A DNA stretch of 62,032 nucleotides, from the NCBI GenBank assembly GCA_012517965.1, contig JAAYTZ010000036.1:1-62032 (forward strand). The letters are read 5' to 3'. Origin of the DNA: Propionibacterium sp. Its GTDB lineage: Bacteria > Actinomycetota > Actinomycetes > Propionibacteriales > Propionibacteriaceae. Shown piece after piece: positions 44,531-53,330 of this stretch (positions are counted from its first letter, which is position 1; every line of letters starts with the position of its first letter). The notes beneath the pieces are model-generated. The model was not told the DNA's origin, searched no databases, and worked only from the letters and a program-made list of their open reading frames with translations. Made by a program: the position numbers and the translations under genes.

Positions 44531-45132
44531 TCGACCGGCTCATCCTCGCCTCCGCCTCGCCGGCGCGGCTGCAGACGCTGCAGCGCGCCGGCGTGGCCGT
44601 CTCGGTCCGGGTGCCGGGCGTCGACGAGTCCGCGGTGAGCGCCCCCCGCACCGCGGACCTCGTGGCGTCCCTCGCCCGGCTCAAAGCCGAGGCCGTCGAA
44701 CGCTCCCTCGCCGGCGAGGGCGACCACGCCCTCGTCGGGTGCGACTCGCTGCTCGACCTGGACGGCGAGCCGATCGGCAAGCCGGGCAGCCCGGACGCCG
44801 CGGCGTCCCTCTGGCGCCGGCTCCGGGGCCGCAGCGGCACGCTGTTCACCGGGCACCACGTGATCGTGGTGCGCGAGGGGGTGTCGTGGGCGCGGACCGC
44901 CACCGCGGCGACGGTGGTCCACTTCGCGGAGCTCACCGACCCCGAGATCGACGCCTACGTGGCGACCGGCGAGCCGGCCGAGGTGGCCGGCGCCTTCACC
45001 ATCGACGGCTACGGGGCCCCGTTCGTCCGGGGCGTCGAGGGAGACCACCACAACGTCGTGGGCATCAGCGTGCCCCTGCTGCGTGACCTCCTGGCCGAGG
45101 CGGGGGTGCCCTGGCCGAGCCTGTGGCGCTGA
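44527..45132 (+). CDS. maf: Maf-family nucleoside triphosphate pyrophosphatase
   Basis: Maf proteins hydrolyse non-canonical or pyrimidine NTPs such as dTTP and UTP. The 201 residues begin [20 protein letters not shown] and carry ARLKAEAVE, the acidic [32 protein letters not shown] and [24 protein letters not shown] (shown in part), the family pattern. In actinobacteria maf often lies beside acyl-CoA carboxylase genes, as here. GTG start, coupled to the DUF937 gene. Confidence 0.93.
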   Translation: MIDRLILASASPARLQTLQRAGVAVSVRVPGVDESAVSAPRTADLVASLARLKAEAVERSLAGEGDHALVGCDSLLDLDGEPIGKPGSPDAAASLWRRLRGRSGTLFTGHHVIVVREGVSWARTATAATVVHFAELTDPEIDAYVATGEPAEVAGAFTIDGYGAPFVRGVEGDHHNVVGISVPLLRDLLAEAGVPWPSLWR

Positions 45133-45200
45133 GCGCCGGCCGGCGCCTGGGGCGCTTCGCGGGTCGACGGACGCCGGCACGCCGCCACCGGAAGCGCCGG

Positions 45201-45206
45201 TAGGGT
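45201..45206 (+). promoter_or_regulatory. Possible -10 element of the DPPR synthase gene
   Basis: TAGGGT ends nine bases before the ATG, slightly further than in the other leaderless-type genes. Confidence 0.4.
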
Positions 45207-45215
45207 GCGAGGGCG

Positions 45216-46133
45216 ATGACCAACCAACCAGCCACGACCGGCGCGACCCGGCGTCCGCTCCTGCCCGCGCCACTGCGTGCCATGAGGCCCCGGCAGTGGG
45301 TCAAGAACGTCCTGGTGTTCGCCGCCCCGCTGGCCGCCGGGCAACTGTTCGTGCCGACGGTGCTGGCCCGGTCGGCCCAGGCGTTCGTCGCGTTCAGCCT
45401 GATCAGTGCGGCGATCTACCTCGTCAACGACGTGCGGGACGCCGACTCGGACCGGCAGCACCCCACCAAGCGGTTCCGGCCCGTCGCGGCCGGCGAACTC
45501 GCTCCCAGCGCCGCGCTGGTCCTGGCCGCGGTCTGCGCCGCCGCCGCACTCACCGTCGGCTGGTTGACCGCTCCCCCGCTGGCCGTCGTGCTGGTCGTGT
45601 ACGCCGTCCTCCAGGTCGGTTACTCGCTCTTCCTCAAGCATCAGCCGATCGTCGACCTGGCGGTCGTCGCCGCCGGGTTCCTGCTGCGGGCGGTCGCCGG
45701 CGGCGTGGCGTCCGGCATCGTCCTGTCGCAGTGGTTCCTGCTGGTGGCGTCGTTCGGCTCGTTGTTCATGGTCGCCGGGAAGCGCTACTCCGAGATGGTG
45801 CGGCTCGGCCCGGACGCCGGCACCCGGGCGTCCCTCGAGCGGTACACGCCCACCTACCTGCGGTTCGTCTGGACGCTGGCCGCCGCCCTCGTCGTGATGG
45901 CGTACTCGCTGTGGGCCTTCGACCTGCGCACCCCGGCGGGCGCCGGCCACCTGTGGGGGGTCCCGTGGGCCCAGGTCACGATCGCGCCCTTCACCCTCGC
46001 GATGCTGCGCTACGCGTACGAGATCGACCGGGGCGAGGCGGACGCCCCCGAGGACGTCGTCCTCGCCGACCGGATGATCCAGGTGCTCGGGGTGCTGTGG
46101 GTCGTCCCCCTCGCGCTCGCCGTCTTCCGCTGA
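45216..46133 (+). CDS. Decaprenyl-phosphate phosphoribosyltransferase (UbiA family)
   Basis: The 305-residue protein has about nine membrane helices. The two Asp-rich motifs of UbiA prenyltransferases are [19 protein letters not shown] and, in altered form, [30 protein letters not shown] matches the DPPR synthase group (Rv3806c). The enzyme places phosphoribose on a polyprenyl phosphate, the first step to the arabinose donor DPA. No other DPA gene is nearby, so the use of the product is unclear. Confidence 0.87.
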   Translation: MTNQPATTGATRRPLLPAPLRAMRPRQWVKNVLVFAAPLAAGQLFVPTVLARSAQAFVAFSLISAAIYLVNDVRDADSDRQHPTKRFRPVAAGELAPSAALVLAAVCAAAALTVGWLTAPPLAVVLVVYAVLQVGYSLFLKHQPIVDLAVVAAGFLLRAVAGGVASGIVLSQWFLLVASFGSLFMVAGKRYSEMVRLGPDAGTRASLERYTPTYLRFVWTLAAALVVMAYSLWAFDLRTPAGAGHLWGVPWAQVTIAPFTLAMLRYAYEIDRGEADAPEDVVLADRMIQVLGVLWVVPLALAVFR

Positions 46134-46270
46134 TCCGCCGGTCGCGGCCCGGAGCGTGCACGGGTCCACTGGGGGGAACGATCGTTCCCAGGGCCGCCGC
46201 CACGGCCCTAGACTCCGAGCACAATCCGGGCCGCGGGCGCACGACCTGCGCGGCTCGTCGAGGAGGAACT

Positions 46271-48040
46271 GTGCCCATCACCAAGGTCCTGGTGGCCAAT
46301 CGTGGAGAGATCGCGGTTCGCGTCATCCGCGCGGCGAAGGACGCCGGACTCGCCAGTGTGGCGGTCTACGCGGACCCGGACGCGGACGCCCTGTTCGTCA
46401 AGCTGGCCGACGAGGCCTACGCACTGAACGGGCAGTCTCCCGCGGAGACCTACCTCGACATCGCGAAGCTGCTCTCGATCGCCGCGCGCTCCGGCGCGGA
46501 CGCCGTGCACCCCGGCTACGGCTTCCTGGCCGAGAACGCCCACTTCGCGCAGTCGGTGATCGACGCCGGTCTCACGTGGATCGGCCCGCCCCCGGCCGCG
46601 ATCGACGCCCTCGGCGACAAGGTCAAGGCCCGGCACATCGCACTCAAGGTGGGCGCGCCGCTGGTCCCGGGCACCCCCGACCCGGTGGCGTCGGCCGACG
46701 AGGTGGTCGCGTTCGCCCAGGAGCACGGGGTCCCGATCGCGATCAAGGCCGCGTTCGGCGGCGGCGGCCGCGGTCTCAAGGTGGCCCGCTCCCTCCAGGA
46801 CATCCCCGAGCTGTTCGAGTCCGCCACCCGGGAGGCCGTGACGGCCTTCGGTCGCGGGGAGTGCTTCGTCGAACGGTACCTGGACAAGCCCCGGCACGTG
46901 GAGACCCAGTGCCTGGCCGACGCCCACGGCAACGTCGTCGTGGTGTCGACCCGGGACTGCTCGCTGCAGCGCCGTCACCAGAAGCTGGTCGAGGAGGCCC
47001 CGGCCCCGTTCCTCAGCCCCGAGCAGCTCGACAAGCTCTACTCGAGCTCGAAGGCGATCCTCCGGGAGGCCGGCTACGTGGGCGCCGGCACCTGTGAGTT
47101 CCTGGTCGCCCAGGACGGCCTGATCTCGTTCCTCGAGGTGAACACCCGGCTCCAGGTCGAACACCCGGTCTCCGAGGAGGTGACGGGCCTCGACCTGGTC
47201 CGGGAGATGTTCCGCATCGCCGACGGCGAGGAGCTCGGCTACGGCGACCCCGAGATCCGCGGGCACAGCATCGAGTTCCGGATCAACGCCGAGGACGCCG
47301 GCCGCAACTTCATGCCGGCCCCCGGCACCCTGGTCAAGTGGACGCCGCCCACGGGGCCCGGCGTCCGCGTCGACTCCGGCTACCACGAGGGGATGAGCGT
47401 CCCCGGCAACTTCGACTCGCTGGTGGCGAAGATCATCGTGACCGGCGCCGACCGTGCCCAGGCCATCGCGCGGTCCAAGCGGGCCCTCTCCGAGACGATC
47501 CTGGACGGCATGCCGACGGTGATCCCGTTCCACCAGGTGGTGCTCAACGACCCGGCGTTCGCCGCTCCCGACGGCACGTTCGGCGTGTACACCAACTGGA
47601 TCGAGACCGAGTTCGACAACACGATCGAGCCCTTCACCGGCACGCTCGGCGCCGCGGACGCCGAGGAGAAGACCACCTACGTCGTGGAGGTCAACGGCAA
47701 GCGGCTCGAAGTGAAGGTGCCCGCCGCCCTGGGCGCGCCGGCCGCGGTCAAGGGCGGCGCGACCGCCCCCAAGCCGACCAAGCGCAGCCGGACCGGGGCG
47801 ACCGCCAAGGCGCCGTCGTCGAACGAGCTCCAGTCGCCGATGCAGGGCACGATCGTCAAGGTCGCCGTGGCCGAGGGCGACGAGGTGGCCGAAGGCGACC
47901 TGGTCGTGGTGCTCGAAGCCATGAAGATGGAGCAGCCGCTCAACGCGCACCGCGCCGGCATCATCAAGGGCCTCACGGCCGCGGCCGGCTCGACCGTGGC
48001 CAGCGGCGAGACCCTCTGCGAGATCGTGGACGCCGAGTAG
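46271..48040 (+). CDS. accA: Acyl-CoA carboxylase alpha subunit (biotin carboxylase plus biotin carrier domain)
   Basis: The 589-residue protein joins biotin carboxylase and the biotin carrier. It has [30 protein letters not shown], the ATP loop [27 protein letters not shown] and [14 protein letters not shown]. After an Ala/Lys/Pro-rich linker, the carrier domain has EAMKMEQPL, with the biotinylated Lys at about 552. A ribosome site (GAGGAGGA) precedes the GTG. It would serve the beta and epsilon subunits encoded upstream and depends on birA. Confidence 0.96.
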   Translation: MPITKVLVANRGEIAVRVIRAAKDAGLASVAVYADPDADALFVKLADEAYALNGQSPAETYLDIAKLLSIAARSGADAVHPGYGFLAENAHFAQSVIDAGLTWIGPPPAAIDALGDKVKARHIALKVGAPLVPGTPDPVASADEVVAFAQEHGVPIAIKAAFGGGGRGLKVARSLQDIPELFESATREAVTAFGRGECFVERYLDKPRHVETQCLADAHGNVVVVSTRDCSLQRRHQKLVEEAPAPFLSPEQLDKLYSSSKAILREAGYVGAGTCEFLVAQDGLISFLEVNTRLQVEHPVSEEVTGLDLVREMFRIADGEELGYGDPEIRGHSIEFRINAEDAGRNFMPAPGTLVKWTPPTGPGVRVDSGYHEGMSVPGNFDSLVAKIIVTGADRAQAIARSKRALSETILDGMPTVIPFHQVVLNDPAFAAPDGTFGVYTNWIETEFDNTIEPFTGTLGAADAEEKTTYVVEVNGKRLEVKVPAALGAPAAVKGGATAPKPTKRSRTGATAKAPSSNELQSPMQGTIVKVAVAEGDEVAEGDLVVVLEAMKMEQPLNAHRAGIIKGLTAAAGSTVASGETLCEIVDAE

Positions 48041-48058
48041 GCCGACGGGCGGGCGCCG

Positions 48059-49474
48059 TCAGTAGTCGACGTGGTCGGTGATCGCGGCGCCGGGGTGCAG
48101 CCGGCGGGCCGCCTCGGCGATGGAGCCCGACAGCGAGGGGTACACCGTGAAGGCCTGCGCGACCTGATCGACGGTCAAGCGGGCCGACACGGCCAGCGCG
48201 ATCGGGTGGATCAGTTCGGACGCCGTCGGCGCCACGACGACGCCCCCCACGACGATGCCGGTCGTGGGCAGGCAGAACAGCTTGACGAAGCCGTCCGACA
48301 GGCCCTGCATCTTGGCGCGCGCATTGGACCGCAGCGGCATCGTGATGGCGCGGGCGTTGAACCCGCCGTCGATCTCCGCCTGGCTCACGCCGACGCTGGC
48401 GACCGAGGGCGCGGTGAACACGTTCGCCGAGACGGTCCTCAGGTCGAGCGGCGCGACGGCGTCCCCGAGGGAGTGCCACATGGCGATGCGACCCTGCATC
48501 GCGGCGACGGACGCCAGCGCGAACACCCCGGTGCAGTCGCCGGCGGCGTACACGCCGCGCGCGGTGGTGCGTGACACCTTGTCGACGACGATGTGCCCCG
48601 ACGGGGTCGTGCCGACGCCGGCCTCCGCCAGGCCGAGGCCCTCGGTGTTGGGGAGCCCGCCAACCGCCATCAGCACGTGCGAACCCTCGACGCGGCGCCC
48701 GTCGGCGAGGGTCACCACCACGCCGTCGCCCTCGCGGTGGGCGGAGACCGCGCGGGAGCGCGAGAGGATCGTCATGCCGGTGCTCTCGAAGACGTCCTGG
48801 ATGACCCGGGCCGCGTCCACGTCCTCGCTGGGCAGCACCTGGGCCCGCGACGACACCAGGATCACGTCGACGCCGAGGGCGTGGTAGGCGCTGGCGAACT
48901 CGGCGCCGGTGACCCCCGAACCGACGACGATGAGCCGCCGGGGCAATTCCGTCAGCGCGTACATCTGAGTCCAGTTGAGAATGCGTTCGCCGTCGGGCAG
49001 GGCCTCGGGCAGCTCGCGGGGTCGCACCCCGGTGGCGACGAGGATGATGTCGGCCTCGAGCCGCTCGGCGGGCCCCTCGTGGGGTTCGGCGACGACGTGG
49101 CGGGTGCCGTCGAGGCGCCCGGTGCCGGCGACGATCCTGATCCCGGACTCCACCAGGCGGGCTCTGATGTCGTCGCTCTGGGCCTTCGCCAGCGCCAGGA
49201 CGCGCTCGTTGACGGCGGCCAGATCGGCGGTGACTCCGTCGCGGATCCGGCCCGCCCCGCCGGCGGCGCGCAGCCCGAGCCGCTCGGCGTCCCGGACGCG
49301 GCTCATGACCTCGGCGGCCGCGATCAGGGACTTGCTGGGCACCACGTCGGAGAGGACGGCCGCCCCTCCGATGCCCGCGCGCTCGACGAGGGTGACCTGG
49401 CCGCCCAGTTGGGCCCCCACCAGGGCCGCCTCGTAGCCGCCGGGTCCGCCTCCGATGATCACCACGCTCGTCAC
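48059..49474 (-). CDS. NAD(P)H quinone dehydrogenase (LpdA-like flavoprotein)
   Basis: The 471-residue protein has the two-dinucleotide fold of lipoamide dehydrogenases: SVVIIGGGPGGYEAALVGAQ, LIVVGSGVTGAEFASAYHAL and GVYAAGDCTG. The segment that should hold the redox disulfide reads GIGGAAVLSDVVPSKSLI, with no cysteine, and the C-terminal HPT-His is altered. Proteins of this type (Rv3303c) reduce quinones rather than disulfides. CATGAT lies six bases before the GTG start, mirrored by the same hexamer before punA. Confidence 0.87.
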   Translation of the reverse strand: MTSVVIIGGGPGGYEAALVGAQLGGQVTLVERAGIGGAAVLSDVVPSKSLIAAAEVMSRVRDAERLGLRAAGGAGRIRDGVTADLAAVNERVLALAKAQSDDIRARLVESGIRIVAGTGRLDGTRHVVAEPHEGPAERLEADIILVATGVRPRELPEALPDGERILNWTQMYALTELPRRLIVVGSGVTGAEFASAYHALGVDVILVSSRAQVLPSEDVDAARVIQDVFESTGMTILSRSRAVSAHREGDGVVVTLADGRRVEGSHVLMAVGGLPNTEGLGLAEAGVGTTPSGHIVVDKVSRTTARGVYAAGDCTGVFALASVAAMQGRIAMWHSLGDAVAPLDLRTVSANVFTAPSVASVGVSQAEIDGGFNARAITMPLRSNARAKMQGLSDGFVKLFCLPTTGIVVGGVVVAPTASELIHPIALAVSARLTVDQVAQAFTVYPSLSGSIAEAARRLHPGAAITDHVDY

Positions 49475-49480
49475 CCGCCC

Positions 49481-49486
49481 ATCATG
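49481..49486 (-). promoter_or_regulatory. Possible -10 element of the quinone dehydrogenase gene
   Basis: CATGAT on the minus strand lies six bases before the GTG start. The first base departs from TANNNT. Confidence 0.4.
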
Positions 49487-49523
49487 GCAGCCGGAGGGGC
49501 TTCGGCTCGCCGAGGCCGAGTGC

Positions 49524-49529
49524 CATGAT
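49524..49529 (+). promoter_or_regulatory. Possible -10 element of punA
   Basis: CATGAT lies six bases before the GTG start of punA, the same hexamer and spacing as on the other strand of this divergent pair. Confidence 0.4.
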
Positions 49530-49535
49530 GGGCCG

Positions 49536-50342
49536 GTGAGCGACTTCAGCGATCCCTACGCCGCGGCCCGCGACGCGGCCCGCCACCTCCTGGACCGGCT
49601 CGGAGTGCCTCGCATCGACGTCGGGCTCGTGCTCGGCTCCGGCTGGTCCACAGCGATCGCCGGTGTGGCCGAGCGGCTGGCCGAGATCCCGCTGGCCGAA
49701 CTGCCCGGCTTCACCGCCCCGGCCGTGTCCGGGCACGGCGGCTCCGCGCTGCTGCTCCGGTCCGCGAGCGGCCGCCATCACCTGGTGCTGACCGGCCGTA
49801 CGCACCTGTACGAGGGCCGCGGCGTCGCCGCCGTCGTGCACGGGGTGCGGGTCATCGCTGCGGCCGGGGCGACGCGGCTGGTGCTGACCAATGGCTGCGG
49901 CGGCCTCAACCCAGACTGGGCACCCGGCACGCCGGTGCTCCTGGCCGACCACATTAACCTCACCGCCACCAGCCCCATCGTCGGCGCCCGGTTCGTCGAC
50001 CTCACCGACGTCTACTCCCCGGCGCTGCGGAACCTGGCCCGCCGAGCCGACCCCACGCTCCCCGAGGGTGTCTACGTCCAGTTCCCGGGTCCCCACTACG
50101 AGACCCCCGCCGAGGTGCGGATGGCCCGGACGCTCGGCGGCGACCTCGTCGGCATGTCGACCACGCTGGAGGCGATCGCCGCCCGCCAGGCCGGCCTCGA
50201 GGTGCTCGGCATCTCGCTGGTGACCAACCCCGCCGCCGGGCTGGCGCCGACCCCGCTGTCCCACGCCGAGGTGCTGGAGGCGGGGGCCGCCGCCGTGCCC
50301 CGGCTGCGAAGCCTGCTCGCTCACCTGCTGGAGGAACTGTGA
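49536..50342 (+). CDS. punA: Purine-nucleoside phosphorylase
   Basis: The enzyme splits purine nucleosides with phosphate. The 268-residue trimeric-type PNP has VGLVLGSGWSTAI, LPGFTAPAVSGHGGSALLL, TGRTHLYEGRG, LTNGCGGLN, YVQFPGPHYETPAEVRM and GMSTTLEAIAARQAGLEVLG, then SLVTNPAAG with the purine-binding Asn. The stop overlaps the next start (GTGA), so it is coupled to the phosphohexomutase gene that would process the ribose phosphate. Confidence 0.95.
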   Translation: MSDFSDPYAAARDAARHLLDRLGVPRIDVGLVLGSGWSTAIAGVAERLAEIPLAELPGFTAPAVSGHGGSALLLRSASGRHHLVLTGRTHLYEGRGVAAVVHGVRVIAAAGATRLVLTNGCGGLNPDWAPGTPVLLADHINLTATSPIVGARFVDLTDVYSPALRNLARRADPTLPEGVYVQFPGPHYETPAEVRMARTLGGDLVGMSTTLEAIAARQAGLEVLGISLVTNPAAGLAPTPLSHAEVLEAGAAAVPRLRSLLAHLLEEL

Positions 50343-51994
50343 CCTCTCCGGACCCCGCCCTGCTGACCGAGGCCCTCGCCTGGGCCGACGCCGACCCCGA
50401 CCCCGCGACCGCGGCGGCCCTGCGCGACCTGGTCGCCCGGGCGCGCTCCGGGGACGCCGCGGCCGCCGCCGAGCTGGCCGACTGCTTCGCCGGACGCCTC
50501 GCCTTCGGCACCGCCGGCCTCCGGGCCGCGCTGGGCCCGGGCCCCAACCGGATGAACCGGGTGGTCGTCCAGCGCGCCGCCGCGGGGCTCGCCCGCTGGC
50601 TCGTCGGGCACGGCCACGCGGGCGCGGGCGTCCTCGTCGGCTACGACGCCCGCCACAACAGCGCGGTCTTCGCGGCCGACACGGCGGAGATCCTGGCGGG
50701 TCATGGCCTGAAGGCGACGCTAACCCCCACCCACCTCCCCACCCCGCTCGTCCCGTTCGGGGTGGGCCGCTACGGCCTCGCTGCGGGCGTCGTCGTGACG
50801 GCGTCCCACAACCCGTCCGCCGACAACGGGTACAAGGTCTACGTCGGCCAGTCGCAGATCGTGCCCCCGACCGACGCCGAGATCGCGGCGGAGATCGCTG
50901 CCGTTTCCGAGCTGCCGGTCGCGGACCTCCCCCGGTCGACCGACGTCGCAACGGTCGGCCCCGATCTCGTGAACGCCTACGTCGCCCGGGCGGCCGCCCT
51001 GGTGCCGGACGGCGCCCCGCGTGAGCTGCGCTGGGTGTACACGGCGATGCACGGCGTGGGCCGGGCGATCGTGGAGCGGGTCGTTGCGGCAGCGGGCTTC
51101 CCGGCGCCGGCCGTGGTCGCCGAGCAAGCCGACCCCGACCCCGACTTCCCGACCGTCGCCTTCCCCAACCCCGAGGAGCCCGGCGCCATCGACCTGGCGC
51201 TCGCCCTCGCCCGGGCCACGGACGCCGACGTCGCCGTCGCCAACGACCCGGACGCCGACCGGTGCGCGATCGCCGCCCCGATCGGCGGCGCGTGGCGGAT
51301 GCTCACCGGCGACGAACTGGGCACGCTGCTGGCGGCGGACGCCCTGAGCGAAGGCCGCCCGGGCGTCTACGCGTGCTCGGTCGTGTCCTCGACGATGCTG
51401 GCGACCATGGCCGCCGCGCACGGCCGCCCCTTCGAGACCACCCTCACCGGCTTCAAGTGGATCGGCCGCGTCCCCGGGCTGGCCTTCGGCTACGAGGAGG
51501 CCATCGGGTACTGCACCGACCCGGCCTCCGTCCCCGACAAGGACGGCATCACCGCCCTGGTCCGCGTCCTGGCGCTCGTGGCCCGGCTGCGCGCCGAGGG
51601 CCGCACGGTGGCCGACGCACTCGACGACCTCGTCCGCACCTACGGGCTGCACCACACCGCCCAGATGTCGTTCCGGGTCGGCGACCTGACGATCATCGCC
51701 GACGCGATGCGCCGGCTGCGCGCCCGGCCGCCGGCCACGCTGGCCGGCGTTCCGGTCACGGCGGAGGACCTGGCCGACGGCTGGCGGGGGCTGCCGCCCA
51801 CGGACGCCGTGCTGCTGGCCGGCGGTCCGGTCCGGGTCGTCGTCCGCCCCTCGGGCACCGAGCCCAAGCTGAAGTGCTACCTCCAGGTCACCCGGTCGGT
51901 CGCCGAGTCGGCCGACCCGGACGCCGCGCGCGCCGCGGCGTCCGGGATCATGGCGCGGGTGCAGGCCGACGTGCGGGCGGCGCTCGGGCTGTGA
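50339..51994 (+). CDS. pmmB: Phosphomannomutase / phosphopentomutase-like phosphohexomutase
   Basis: The 551-residue protein has the alpha-D-phosphohexomutase domains: RLAFGTAGLRAALGPGPNRM, the phosphoserine loop VVVTASHNPSADNGYKVYVG, the metal loop VANDPDADR, sugar-binding GYEEAIGYC and the phosphate-binding VRPSGTEPKLK. This long type (Rv3308-like) follows punA in many actinobacteria and may act on ribose 1-phosphate as well as hexose phosphates. It could also supply mannose 1-phosphate to manC, since no other mutase is seen in the window. Confidence 0.92.
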   Translation: MTSPDPALLTEALAWADADPDPATAAALRDLVARARSGDAAAAAELADCFAGRLAFGTAGLRAALGPGPNRMNRVVVQRAAAGLARWLVGHGHAGAGVLVGYDARHNSAVFAADTAEILAGHGLKATLTPTHLPTPLVPFGVGRYGLAAGVVVTASHNPSADNGYKVYVGQSQIVPPTDAEIAAEIAAVSELPVADLPRSTDVATVGPDLVNAYVARAAALVPDGAPRELRWVYTAMHGVGRAIVERVVAAAGFPAPAVVAEQADPDPDFPTVAFPNPEEPGAIDLALALARATDADVAVANDPDADRCAIAAPIGGAWRMLTGDELGTLLAADALSEGRPGVYACSVVSSTMLATMAAAHGRPFETTLTGFKWIGRVPGLAFGYEEAIGYCTDPASVPDKDGITALVRVLALVARLRAEGRTVADALDDLVRTYGLHHTAQMSFRVGDLTIIADAMRRLRARPPATLAGVPVTAEDLADGWRGLPPTDAVLLAGGPVRVVVRPSGTEPKLKCYLQVTRSVAESADPDAARAAASGIMARVQADVRAALGL

Positions 51995-52010
51995 GGCGGC
52001 CCGGCCCGGC

Positions 52011-53228
52011 CTAGGTCCGCTCGGGGCGCTGGGCCTCCCGCCGGGGCGGGTAGGGCTCGTCCGGCCGCGTCGGTTCGGGCTGCGCGTCGCCGTCCGGGAG
52101 CAGCGCGGCCAGCGGGTCCTCGACCGGCGCCGCCTCCAGTTGCGGTGCGCCGGCATGCCGCTTCACCGCTCGGCCGGCCTCGAGCGACTGGGCCTCGGCG
52201 ATGGCCTGCTGCACCGAACGCTGCGACTCTGCCTCGGCGGCCCTCTTGGCCTGGTCGATCTCGGCGAACACGTCGACCTTGGGCGGGGCGGTGTACTTGG
52301 TGCGGTCGGCGGCGGCGTAGCCCCGGACCGCCTCCCCCACGGTCGAACCCAGGCCCTTGAGGGCGTCGTTCAGCTCGGAGGGGATGACCCAGACCTTGTT
52401 CGCGTCGCCCTGGGCCAGCTTCGGCAGCATCTGCAGGTACTGGTAGGCGAGCAGGGCCTGGTCGGGCTCCGAGGCGTGGATCGCGTTGAACACCGTCGAG
52501 ATGGCCTGCGCCTCGCCCTCGGCGCGCAGCATCGCCGCCTGCCGGTCGGCCTGCGCCCGCAACACCGCCGACTCCCGCTCGCCCTGGGCGCGCAGGATGC
52601 TCGACTCCCGGTCGCCGGACGCCGAGAGGATCTGCGCCTGCCGCTGCCCCTCGGCCAGGAGGATCTGGGCGCGCTTCTCCCGCTCGGCGCGGGCGCCCTT
52701 CTCCATGGCGTCGCGGATCGTGGCCGGCGGCTCGATCGAGCGCAGCTCGACGCGGTTGACCTTGATGCCCCACTTTCCGGTGGCCTCGTCGAGGACGGCC
52801 CGCAGCTTGGCGTTGATCTCCTCGCGGGAGGTCAGCGTCTGCTCTAGGTCCATGCCGCCGATGATGTTGCGCAGCGTCGTCATGGTCAGCTGCTCGATGG
52901 CCTGGATGTAGTTCTGGGCCTCGTAGGCGGCGCGGACCGGGTCCACGATCTGGAAGTAGATGACCGAGTCGATGCCGACCATCAGGTTGTCCTCGGTGAT
53001 GACGCCCTGCGGCGGGAAGGGGACGACCGCCTCGCGCATGTCCATGGTGTAGGCCACCCGGTCGACGATCGGGACGACGACGTGCAGCCCCGGCTCGATG
53101 GTGCGGTGGAACTTGCCCAGCCGCTGGACGATGCCGACCTGCTGCTGCTGGATGACCTTGACCGACAGCACGAGGGCGACGACCGCGACGACGGCCAGGA
53201 CGAGGAAGGGGATGATGAAGGGGGGCAC
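52011..53228 (-). CDS. SPFH/band 7 (stomatin-like) membrane protein
   Basis: The 405-residue protein begins with one membrane helix (PFIIPFLVLAVVAVVALVLS). The SPFH domain follows (VGIVQRLGKFHRTIEPGLHV, VYFQIVDPVRAAYEAQNYI with small changes, and GIKVNRVELRSIEPPATI). A long Ala/Glu/Arg/Gln-rich helix with repeated SxxRAQxER units leads into a Pro-rich tail. Such proteins organise membrane microdomains and often pair with NfeD, which here lies 4.6 kb away on the same strand. AAGGAG precedes the GTG start. Confidence 0.92.
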   Translation of the reverse strand: MPPFIIPFLVLAVVAVVALVLSVKVIQQQQVGIVQRLGKFHRTIEPGLHVVVPIVDRVAYTMDMREAVVPFPPQGVITEDNLMVGIDSVIYFQIVDPVRAAYEAQNYIQAIEQLTMTTLRNIIGGMDLEQTLTSREEINAKLRAVLDEATGKWGIKVNRVELRSIEPPATIRDAMEKGARAEREKRAQILLAEGQRQAQILSASGDRESSILRAQGERESAVLRAQADRQAAMLRAEGEAQAISTVFNAIHASEPDQALLAYQYLQMLPKLAQGDANKVWVIPSELNDALKGLGSTVGEAVRGYAAADRTKYTAPPKVDVFAEIDQAKRAAEAESQRSVQQAIAEAQSLEAGRAVKRHAGAPQLEAAPVEDPLAALLPDGDAQPEPTRPDEPYPPRREAQRPERT

Positions 53229-53318
53229 GGGCGCTCCTTGGTGTGCGGGGTCTTCCGCCACCCTAGCGCGGGCCGCCGACAGTCCTCGGGCGGGATGCTG
53301 CGGCCCCGGGCGGCGGAC

Positions 53319-53324
53319 TAGGGT
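53319..53324 (+). promoter_or_regulatory. -10 element of the DEAD-box helicase gene, leaderless
   Basis: TAGGGT ends six bases before the GTG start. Confidence 0.6.
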
Positions 53325-53330
53325 TCAGGG

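Noticed and set aside
45083-46270. N-terminal extension of the carboxylase alpha subunit by about 400 codons
   Set aside because: It overlaps maf and the DPPR synthase gene in another frame; biotin carboxylases start at [11 protein letters not shown], and a ribosome site precedes the GTG there.
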